Shown here in pieces: positions 11,418 to 21,216 of a DNA stretch of 64,000 bases. The stretch lies in contig JAMXDE010000018.1 of NCBI GenBank assembly GCA_026770025.1, positions 372,001 to 436,000 on the forward strand. Reading direction: 5' to 3'. This DNA comes from Craspedostauros australis. Its lineage: Eukaryota; Bacillariophyta; Bacillariophyceae; Mastogloiales; Achnanthaceae. How positions within the stretch are numbered: position 1 is the first letter of the stretch; the number at the start of each line of letters is the position of its first letter. The notes beneath the pieces are model-generated. The model was not told where the DNA came from. It was given only the letters and a program-made list of their open reading frames with translations, and ran no database searches. A program made the translations under genes and the position numbers.

Positions 11418-11897
11418 GGCGTTTCAAAGAAATGCGGAAACGGGTGGAGTGTGGGGGATTATTGATTCGCGGCGATGCTCGTTGCTACGATCCACAGATC
11501 TGCTACAATCTGCCTCCCTCTTGTTTCTGCAGGAACCTGCGGTGACGAAAGTGGTGATGGTGGCCCTGACTGCGAGACCACAATCCAATGGTTCAATGAT
11601 TCAAGATGCATTCGATACAAATGCAACAGAGCGAAGTAAGACATGCTCATTGCCAACAGCGACTGGCTTGAGAGTATTGATTCCGAACCAGTGCCACCAG
11701 TGCTACATATGTAATCCGTCATGGGCACCATGCATGTATTCATCAATCAACTCAAGTCTCTCTCTCTCTTCTGCCTGGTTGTTCTTTGCTTGTTCTAAAG
11801 TGTATTAATATGTATCATACTGCAAATAGTTGAGTATGAAGACCCGTGTGATCTATCATCCATGCTACCAGCCTTGCCGCTGATGATGCGACAATGC
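11418..11897. other. Convergent intergenic region between the COX23-like gene and bestrophin 2
   Basis: These 480 bp hold the two 3' ends. I see no gene. An AT-richer stretch around 11800-11850 (TATTAATATGTATCAT) could include polyadenylation signals. Confidence 0.45.
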
Positions 11898-13778
11898 TCA
11901 ACAAGTTTCAGTCATGTCGGAAGATTCCTCGACACCGACTGCTCGGAGAGAATGGAAACGCTCGGACTCCTCAGCACGATCTGATCTCAACGAATCGAAA
12001 GGTTCTGACTCTCTGGGATTCTCGACGTCGCTTTCCATTGCTTCGGGTTCGCTGGGCGCGGCCTCTTCGGGCCTGTTGGCAACGCGCACGTGTCCCATCT
12101 TCTCGCGCAGCTTGCGGCTGGCCTCCTCGCCATCGATGTTCCTGATGGTCAGGTACACGTCTTCCATCACCGTCTCGGCCACGACGAGGTTGTCGAAGTC
12201 GTTGGCGTCGTCACCGAATGGATCATCCAGTTCGATGGCGACCAATTCCAATCCGACGAAACCGTAGGTGAGGATGAAGACTTGGAGGCAGTGCGCGTAG
12301 ATCGAGGAATCATCGCTCAAGAGGACGAATGGGACGGTGAAGACGTACGCGAAGTTGAAGGTGCGCGTCATTTGAACGAGTGGGAATGGCACGGGGGTCG
12401 TCAAGAACTTGCGCATTCTGACATCATGATGATGCATGGTGGATTGCAATTGTACATTTGGGCGATGGTTCGATGATGCGTTGATGCAACGGCAAAGAAG
12501 CAAGCGAATGGCACAGCAACAAAGGATGAAGGTTGGATGGATGGTTGGATGGATGAAAATAGGGTGAGATTGAGGTTTGGGTGGGGTTGACTCCGATTGA
12601 GTCACAGCAGAGCACACCATTTGGCTGTGTGAGCTTTTTCATGCCGTGATCGAACCGCGAGTTTTCTGCGTCGCAATATGTTCTGCCAAGCTGCTGGATG
12701 GGTGGATCAATCGAGAGGCGAACGCAGAAAGAAATTAGCAGAGATGCAACTACGGCCTCTCCAATTACGGTGCACACCGGAGCAACTCACCCAGCATATG
12801 CGTTGAGGAAGACATCGACGTTGGTCAAGCATCTGTGTTCGAAGATGAGCTCCAAAGGGACTTGGAGACGCTTGCTGTGCGAGTGGATGGACTGCCTCAG
12901 CAGGAAAGCGATGCGTGTGGGCACCCTCAACGACTCTTCAAACTCAGTCCGTTCATGGTGCACCAGATTTCGGGTCTGCGGGTTGAGGTAGGTGTTGCTC
13001 CGCACATCCTCAAGCTCTTCGCCATTGAGCTCTGGCAACTCCCATGGAGGGATGCCGGCGGTGGGGTAATCCACGACCGCCATGCATGTTCGGAGCAGAA
13101 GGAGCGTGCGGTACGCAACCTCCAGCCTCCACTTCTTGGATTCCTCGTCGGCATTGCCATCGGCAGACAAGATCGACATGACGGTGATCAATTCGCCTAT
13201 CGACAGCCGAAGCATTAGGGAAGTGGCGAACGCGATTGAGGCGCGCCGAGCATGAACATGTTATCAAAAATGAGAAAGTGTGAGGATATATGGGTGTGGG
13301 CGAGAGCGAAACGAAGGAGACTTTCATAGGCCGAGGTGCATTCCGGCGAAGCTGCTGTTGGACATTCTCAATGCACAGATGAGCGTGACATTAGGGTTGG
13401 ATCATTGCACCAGTACTCACGGCTTTCGTTGAACATGATCCCGAGGTTGGTGCAGGATTCATTGTACCTCGCCATGGCGGTGTTCACGCGAGAGACCAGC
13501 AGGAAGGCCACCACAGCGCCCATGAAGCCATGGCCTTGGTCTGACACCTCGATTCTATCGAAGTAATGGTCTCGCAACAAATGGACAGTGATCGCCAGCC
13601 CAACATTCAGCACGCAAAAGCCGATGATGCTTTTCCAGATACTGCCATTGAGCTGTGTCAAGATGGAGAGATGATCAGAGGAATCGTACAAGATGCCGTG
13701 GCTCTGGCTTGGAGTCCGCGCACGGTACTTGTGACGCGCATCGCCGGATGTGGTTGGCGAGCTCATTGCGAGATCCAT
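11898..13778 (-). CDS. Bestrophin-type anion channel, paralogue 2
   Basis: Leftward gene with exons 13421-13778, 12791-13196 and 11898-12417, giving 427 residues. Junctions are GTGAGT/TAG and GTGAGT/CAG. Intron positions and phases equal those of bestrophin 1, and exon 2 is again 406 bp. The same bestrophin blocks are present: AVVAFLLVSRVNTAMARY in exon 1, RELITVMSILSADGN opening exon 2, and PVPFPLVQMTRTFNFAYVFT plus GLELVAIELDDPFGDDANDF in exon 3. The C-terminal tail is about 35 residues longer than in paralogue 1 and rich in Glu, Ser and Arg. The predicted role is a chloride or bicarbonate channel in an internal or plasma membrane. It is transcribed away from gene B. Confidence 0.88.
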
Positions 13779-15848
13779 GCTTTGGTTGCTCTTGTTGGCG
13801 TACGGTGCTAATCATAGAAGTTATGAACAACCGACTTCAGAGCAGAACCTCAGCAATAATGTTAGTCGGAGTAGAGCAGAGTACTACCCTCACCGCCCTT
13901 GTGGTTGATGGAGCGGACAGAGACATTGCCCTGCCTCCAAACAGAATCATACCCCGTACCACCAACACCAAACACAAACACCGCACCAGAGAGAAGCCAA
14001 AAGCAGGCGGCGAGGTCGCAAGGGAACAAACAGGGAAGCGAAGGCGGACGTGGAGGCCGCGGCAGATTAGTATGATGTATCGCATGGTACGTGCACCACA
14101 CAATGCCGCGTGCGTGTAGGTGGGAGAGGATCTCATGTCACCACCTCCAGTCATGGGGAAGAAGGCGACGCAATTCCGCACAACTCCACAGCCAACGGGT
14201 TGAAGCAACCTGTTCGCAAAAGAGGCAGTGGATGTTGGGGTTCGGATTCTCGGTCGCGGCCTGTAGATCTTTCGTTCTGTGCCAACCATCACACCTGCGT
14301 GGATGTCACCAAAAAATCCACAAGAGCGTGCGATACTCCGAAGCGCAGAACGTCATCAAACAACTGGCACGGAAGAATGCCAGACGAAAGACACGATTTC
14401 AGAAAATGACGTGTGGATCATGCTTGTTGTGAGTCACGGAAACTATCGGTTCACGAGTGGGATCCAGAAAGCGTGGAAGAATGAAATTTGTGCGATTGTG
14501 TGAGTCATAGTCGTGGAAACCGCATACGCCGCCTGGGATTGATCGTGGTTTGCTCGCCAACGAATGCGTTGCCGCGTCGGGCAAAGGCATCGAAGATGAC
14601 TGCAACACTCGCATGAGTCGAAGCCGTTGTTACTGTAGCCAAGTTGGGCAGCGAACATCCATTTACCCACGATTCTACACGCCTTTGCTTCGTCTTGCAA
14701 TTTCGTTAATCGATGCATCTTATCGTCTTTTTGTCAAAGTCAACATTCCTGTTGGCGGATGCGATCCAAAAGATCCACCCACCTCGCTGGTGCAGTCCTC
14801 CATAAGTACTTCATTGCGTGGTGCATAAGTATTGAGGCACTTGTGATCGAAACAGACAGATCAGCAACTTGGTGGAGACTGCGACAGAACCACGCCTCAA
14901 TTGGGTGGAGCACGTGGATTCGGACGGACCAGGGAGAGAGAACAGAGGAGGACAGGATGAGCCGAGGAGAAAGGGCGGCACAGACGATGTTTGCTTCAAG
15001 GTCACCACCACCCAAGTGATCGGCACTCACGCCCACAGCTCGCAATGCCAGTATTCACAGATGGGAGGACTTTCGTGGACCTTCACACGAAGACGTTTAC
15101 ACAAGTGACAGGTTTCCTTTCCGATGGAGATTTCCGATTGTGTACATGGAAAGAAACTGGACGAAAGGTTGAGGAGTTGCTCTCTTGATGTGCGAGTCAT
15201 AGTTTGTGCCATACTCTGGCGACGTTGCAGACCATCCACGCAGACGAGCAGCAGGCGAAACACAAAAGTCGGTGAGGGGCAAGACATTGGAGAGAAGAGG
15301 AGGACCGCCGTGTTATGCTATGCTGTGCTGCACCAAACACAAAATCAAGTTCTACACAAACATAACGGCACCCCAACCAGCAACGAGCAGCTGAAGTACC
15401 ATTGTGTTGGTAGCCGAGCCATCAAGCGAGGAGGCAACGAAGCCGGCGAACCCAGCGAGCAACTCATCAGATAGGCAGAAGTGAGCAAGTGGCCACAAGT
15501 GATCGCAGGTCGCAGAACAGCACAACGCAACGTAACACAACACAGCATAGAACACATATAGAGAAGCTCTGCTTTCGATCGAGAGTGGGACAGCGGAAAC
15601 AGTGGGAATGAGCGTGTAGCAATCATCTCTAAAGTGCACAAACCACGCTACTCGACTCGACTCGACTCTCCCTGCATCCGAAACGGCCCCAGACGACCAA
15701 TCAGGGAAGCGTGCGTGAGAGTTGAACCGTGGCTCGATCGGACGAGATCTTGCAAGGCAGCAAGCCAGGTGCTGGTACCCGCAGCTTTCAACCAACAACA
15801 CAAACAACATCGTCTCCCTTGCAGCAACAAGTTCGGCAACGATTCGCT
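13779..15848. other. Region upstream of gene B; start of tandem unit 1
   Basis: This 2-kb region between divergent genes contains the left edge of the tandem unit at about 13937. From about 14400 on it is almost identical to 52620-54066 in unit 2. Short frames on both strands are conserved only because the DNA is duplicated. The frame of gene B stays open upstream of its ATG through non-ATG codons, so a 5' extension or extra exon is possible but not shown. Confidence 0.5.
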
Positions 15849-18791
15849 ATGGATCGCGACATGATGAATGAGCACATCATGAATCAGCACATCCCTGATA
15901 TCTACGACGATGCAAACAGAAATGTGAATGATAGCTTTGATGACACCATAGGTCTATTCGGCAATATGAACGCAGACGGCACCACGCAGACAAACGATAG
16001 CCTGAGCTCACCAATGAATGTGAACATGGACAAGGCTATGCTACGACTTAACCCGCATGAAGCGCCGGGACTCTCGTCGACTCCGATCGATGCCATCCTC
16101 AATCCATTGCAATTTCCCGCTACATCGCAGCACAAGCTAGGGACGCAACAGCGGCATGACTGGCAGCAGGATGATGGCTTCGGCATACAAGAAAAGGAGC
16201 ACACGTTCCATCACAAACCAACTCACCGCAAATCTTGTCAAGCTACGGACCGAACACTGCTCGACCAAGCGACGGCCACCACGAGCAAACACGATGCGCA
16301 GCACCTTGACGGCTCTGAAAATGAAACGATGGTAGCCGATCTGGTCGAAGCGACCCATTCGATGGCGCCGGACTACACGCAGCTGAAGGAGTCGAAGATC
16401 GACAAGCTACTGGCTGATGAGATGCACGCCATGTCGATAGTCGAACGCGAGAAAGCCTACGAGGACATCCATGGGGTTTCTCCTATGGCAGAGGAAACGG
16501 AAGAATTCCTTTCCACCAAGCTTGCAGAAATGGAGCATTGCTTGATGCACGACCGTCACGCAACATCTGAATCCCTGCCATCATCTCAGAAGGGCGCGAA
16601 TGGCAGAGCCGCATTCGATCAGGCCTGCTCCAAAAACTACGCGTATGTCAAAAGCATGTACCTGAAATTTCTGCGATGTGAATCGTATCGGCCGCAACAG
16701 GCAGCCAAGCGCATCGTACGGCATTTTGCCACCAAACTGGAGCTGTGGGGCGAAGAGAAGCTCACCAAGGATATCTCCATGCTCGAAGATATGGATGAGG
16801 AGACGAGAGAGGTGCTGTGTGGCTGTGCTGGCATGCAGCTCCTCCCCCAACGCGACTCGTCGGGCCGCGCCGTCGTCTTCTCGTGGGAGAGGTATCACCG
16901 ACGCTTCTTCCGAACCAAGAAGCCACATATATTCATGGTGAGTGATCCGTGCATCTGTCGTCATGTTGCATCGTTGCAAGAAGTATCATGCATCCTATCA
17001 TTTTTAGAATGGTTGCTTGGTTGGTTGCTTGATTGCTTGGTTGATTGATTGATTGATTGAGGAGCAACTGTCCATGACAAAGCGTCTGGATGGACAGCGG
17101 GATGCACAGATGGCTTGCACTCACCGCTTCTTTGCCATTGGTCCAAACACATTCGTCTTCGGTTTCATTGGTGTTGTGTCTTTGATCGCTGTTCCATATC
17201 TCTGGCTTGGGATCAACCTTGCATGCCATGCGAAATGCCATCCGACTTTACTTGCTTCGCCTCGCGGCGCACTCTCCTCGTGCCTTGAATAGGCTCGATT
17301 GACTTGGTACTTCTCGATGGCACTTACCGAGGACGAAGAAACTCAGAAGAATGGCATTGTGTTCGTTGGCTATGGTATCGATTTCGTGCCATCCCTGGAC
17401 GCCGACGAACGCAATGTTTGGTGGGGTGCTTGTGCTGTGGCAAATGCAGTTCCGTTCCGCATCGCAAGTTTCCACTGCTGCTTCAACCATCCAGTTCTAA
17501 AGCCCTTGATATCGTTGATCACCATGGGGCTCCCAACTGATGCGCGATGTCGCATGAGGATGCATTATGGTACGTGGCGTGCTTGCCTTGTTTGGGGAAT
17601 TTTGCGGGTGGATAGGTGCATTGGTACATGTATGCGTGTGTACATGTGCGCATCGAGGCGTCTGCGCGGGCAACTTCGCTCGATGTACCGTGGTTGTAGC
17701 GAATACTTGTACTCCTGACAGAGAGCAGGGCCATCCCATGGCAATGATGGCTTCAGCCGTATTGGCAACGGCAATGGCAACCATAGTATCCGTCGCAAAA
17801 CCGTTCCGGAGTAGATCTCCAGTATCCACGAGTACCAAAATCTTCGCCATCTCACATGTCTCTGCTTGTTTTTGCCGTTGGCATATTCAAATGAACGCAT
17901 CGGTGCGTGCGATGTGTGCGATGTGTGCGATGTGTGCGATGCATGATGATACGTGCCTGCTGTATGGCACATATTCCCGTATCATTCATGGCACTGGATC
18001 ATGGTTGCAACCACGAATGTACTTTCTTGTACACACTTCCCCATCCGTGCCGATGGCTCGCAGGCACGCATCAGGAAGTGCACTACATCCTAATGTCATT
18101 CGGGTTGCCTGTCCGGTCGTTCCCGGTGACCACGCGTGGTGAATGGAAGAAGGGTGGTTTCTTCAAATGGATCGCCCGCCGAAAGCTCCGGGATCAAGAT
18201 CCGGAGAAGTACCGAAACACTGTCGAAGTTCCGTCGCTTTGCGATGTCCTGTTAGGGCGCGGCAAGCCGTTCCAAGGTCATCCCGGAAACCGCCGGTTGC
18301 ACGATATCTTGGCTGCTCATTACGATGAATACAACAACGGAGGGCGGAAGGAGAAGACGGAGCTGGCAGAGAAGATTGTGAAGCTGGTGAAGGCCACCCC
18401 TGCGAAGTTTCTGAGGCGTGATGAAGATGAAATGTGGGTGACTGCTTCCGACGAGGCCGCACGAGAGAAAGTATCTCACGGGTTTCGACGCAAGCGGGAA
18501 TTGGAAAAGACCATCCAGGCGCAAACCTATCTATCAGACGGTGATGGTAGCGGTATAAGTGGCACAGGTGCATCTGTTTCTGGATCCGCCGTGGCAGCGG
18601 TCATGAGAAACCGAGTTGGCAGTGGAGGTTGCAGCATCGGTAGCACCACGACAGACATGAGGAAGGATGGATCCGGGTCTGATGACAGCGACGGCGAGAC
18701 GACGGTCACGCGAATGGGAGTCGCCTGGCCTCCGAGACGGAAACGCACGAAGATGTGTGACACTTCGTCTGCTTGCAAGGGTTGCAAGTGA
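15849..18791 (+). CDS. CRAL-TRIO (Sec14-like) / DUF6824 fusion protein, gene B
   Basis: Three exons, 15849-16937, 17293-17569 and 18064-18791, join to 697 residues. Junctions are ATG|GTGAGT...TAG and TATG|GTACGT...CAG, at the same positions and phases as in gene A. The start is the first ATG (MDRDMMNEH). Residues 265-305 (YVKSMYLKFLRCESYRPQQA) look like the CRAL-TRIO N-module. Residues about 339-455 begin with GRAVVFSWERYHRRFF and contain NGIVFVGYGIDF, the Sec14-like core. DUF6824 runs from DVLLGRGKPFQGHPGNRRLH (516-535) to HGFRRKRE (about 601), followed by a Gly/Ser-rich tail ending in CKGCK. The N-terminal 260 residues are long, polar and probably disordered. B and C differ at six residues by my comparison, against strong divergence from A. 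A ligand-sensing or regulatory role is only a guess. Confidence 0.87.
17011..17060. repeat. TTGN tetranucleotide microsatellite in intron 1 of gene B
   Basis: About 50 bp of GGTT/GCTT/GATT words (ttgattgattgattgattga at the end). The equivalent stretch in gene C is about 82 bp long, so this is one of the fastest-changing sites between the units. Confidence 0.85.
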
Positions 18792-19634
18792 GCACTTGAG
18801 GTGGGCGTTACTCCAGAACTTCGGATGTTGTTAAGGCGGCACATCGCGGTATCAATCGTACTCTGCCAGCAGCACGAGGTGCTCCACTTGAGGCACTCCA
18901 CACCAGTTGTCAATGTCAACGATCTAATCACTGTAATAGACAACGCTCCTATCAAATTGTGTGTGACACAGTACTATACTAGTACTACATTGCTTCCATG
19001 ACAAGCTGTTCAGTATGTACTCAGCTTTTCCGGCTGGGAATGCAGAAACCGCAATGTCCCCTTCAGTTGAGTGCATGTCCCATCTCCCATGCACATCCAT
19101 CCTGGGTCAAAGCGCAACTCTGGCTCGTGGCCTGCAGACATATCCCTCATAAATTTCTCATGGTACTGGCCTGCTACCTGCACCAAATGTGGAACGGTGT
19201 TCACGACAACAGTGGCTGCGGAGTTTTGGCCCCTTGTTTCCACTGGTTTGCTTGCAATTGGGAGAAGCGGGGATTGAATATTTATATCTATTTCGTGTCG
19301 TAGCTTCCCGATCCGTCTTCAACGTCAGAGGACACGGATCCCACGTCATGAAAGCCACTCGCAACACAAGAAGTAAGTTGACGTTCAATTAGGGACAGAC
19401 TATCTCCATTTTATGGTGTCCCTCGCCGATGCCTGAAATTCATTTTGGCACGAAACTTCCTGACTTCAACGAACGCAACACCCTCCTTTCTTCTCCCCCC
19501 TCCTCTTTCATTCACGAACCATTGCTGACTCAATGCCTGCATTGACCTGAGTCCAATCATCCTGGGAACTACAGGCTCTCCAGATCCTACTGACTGAGAC
19601 TCGCCTCGATTCCCTCCTTGTCTATGACAACCGC
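18792..19634. other. 3' flank of gene B
   Basis: No gene seen. The sequence is essentially identical to 56990-57832 in unit 2. It ends at the cttgt target site (19635-19639) used by the gypsy element. Confidence 0.6.
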
Positions 19635-19639
19635 CTTGT

Positions 19640-20199
19640 TGCCCTAGACGGCTGGCTAGATAGACTATTGGTGACACAAGACCTAGACTTGTGCACAATA
19701 GATACTAGTCAACAATAAGTCACCCAAGCAATCACGTTGTTAGTCTCACCTACGAGTCGTGTTAACAATCCATCCAGTCGGATCAGTCAAGATTCGAACT
19801 GAAGTCGGATTAGTCAAGACTCGAACTGAAGTCGTATTAGTCAAGACTCAAACTGAAGTCAGACGAGTCAAGATTCAATCGTAAAGAAATATTTGCATAT
19901 GAGAAGACACCTCTTCAACCAACCATTGACCTCCATTCAAAACAAGAAGGCTAATAGAAATTGACCAAGAGGTGCAAACCGAATAATCTCGAAATGCATG
20001 AATACGATTGACCAAGAGGTGCAAACCAAATCATCTTGAGATACGATCGACCAAGAGGTGCAGACAGCAGAAGAGAGAGAGATAGCTCAAGTAATCATAA
20101 TTTTTGGAATTACATCATCAACACCAACCTCAATCGTATCAAGTACAAAATCAATCGTAGAAAAAAAATACAACTTCAATCGTACGCCGGCATAAGGCA
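19640..20199 (+). repeat. 5' LTR of the gypsy element (560 bp)
   Basis: Bounded by TGCC...GGCA. It contains about four direct repeats of a 27-bp word (agtcaagactcgaactgaag core, about 19780-19880) and three of gaccaagaggtgca. Its sequence recurs in the split 3' LTR. Confidence 0.93.
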
Positions 20200-20243
20200 C
20201 AGTGATATCACTCCTTGCGGTTGAGCATCCAAGTCCAAGCAAG

Positions 20244-20985
20244 ATGAGCGAAGTCAAGCCAGGGCAGGAGCCTGTCCTCTATTGGGAGAGCCCAAAGGAG
20301 AAGAAGTACCCTCAAAGCATGTACCTCAAAATGGATGTCTATGAAGATCCATCAGATCAGGGCAATATCGACACAGTGGAGACATCAGTCCTCAAGTTCA
20401 ACGATGGGAGCGCAGAAGAATGGCTGAGGTTCCGCCGTGAGTTTGATACTCTCATGGCAGCAAAGAGAATGACCACTGCAGCACAGAAGATGATCCACCT
20501 CAACAACTTGTTGATGGGGGATGCGCAGAATCGATTTGCGACAGCAGTGCAAGCAGTCAGTGGCAATACCACCTCATCAGCCAGCAGCAAGCTCCAGGAG
20601 GGACTGAATGCTGTGGGTGCTCCATTCTTTGGACACCCAACGAGTGCTTGGCGACGCCAGCGCAATTACATGCGCCAACATGCTTCATTCAAGCATGGTG
20701 AACTAGCAAGCTTCCGTGCTCGGCTATTGGAACTAAATCAGTACCTTCCATTCATGCCCAAGCCAGGAGCTAATATTACACCAACGGCATTCCCAGACTT
20801 TGAGCTGGTCGAGATCTTGGACCGAGCAAGTCCAGAACAATACAGCCGTGCCCTACTCCAAAGTGGGTATCAGGTGTATGAGCACTCTTTCGAGGAGCTC
20901 TATCGTCGCCTCCTTGATGTGGCAAACAGCTATCGCCCCACCAAAAAGGGCAATGGTGCCAAGAAAGGCAAGCGTAATGCTAGCG
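20244..20985 (+). CDS. Gypsy gag region, part left of the Copia insertion
   Basis: Opens with MSEVKPGQEPVLYWE shortly after the 5' LTR. The region FNDGSAEEWLRFRREFDTLM resembles the start of the capsid-like domain of Ty3/gypsy gag proteins, where a tryptophan-containing helix follows a short acidic strand. The reading is cut by the Copia element beginning at 20986. The fossil element's remaining gag and pol lie to the right of that insertion. Confidence 0.75.
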
Positions 20986-21183
20986 TGTGCAGGTTTTTCA
21001 CGTGACCGGAGGTGTTGGGGGGGGGGGGGGGGGTGAAACCTGTCTGTTCTGAAAAATTATGACTGTGCGGAGCGGTCATTTGCTCAACGTGGATCCTACG
21101 CGTGGTTTGTGCGGTATCGTCTGTCCATCGACACTCATTGTTCGGATTCGGCCAGATTCGGGAATTGGCACTAAATCTGCACA
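20986..21183 (-). repeat. 3' LTR of Copia 1 (198 bp)
   Basis: Starts TGTGCAGG and ends CTGCACA on the + strand, so both ends carry the short inverted word TGTGCAG/CTGCACA. It contains a run of 17 G. It is the downstream LTR because the element is read on the minus strand. Confidence 0.92.
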
Positions 21184-21216
21184 CTCCCTCTTGTCGGTGG
21201 CACGGGCGGACCGCGC

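Noticed and set aside
14443-15474. Several conserved frames of 60-116 codons duplicated upstream of genes B and C
   Set aside because: They are conserved because the whole unit is duplicated, occur on both strands at once and show no domains.
15729-15848. Upstream extension of gene B (and of gene C at 53947-54066)
   Set aside because: The frame is open but begins with GTG; the first ATG is at 15849 (54067). Without transcript data the extension is not supported.
17908-17941. Short direct repeats of GTGTGCGAT considered as a CRISPR-like array
   Set aside because: Contiguous 9-bp repeats without spacers inside an intron of a eukaryotic gene; a microsatellite.
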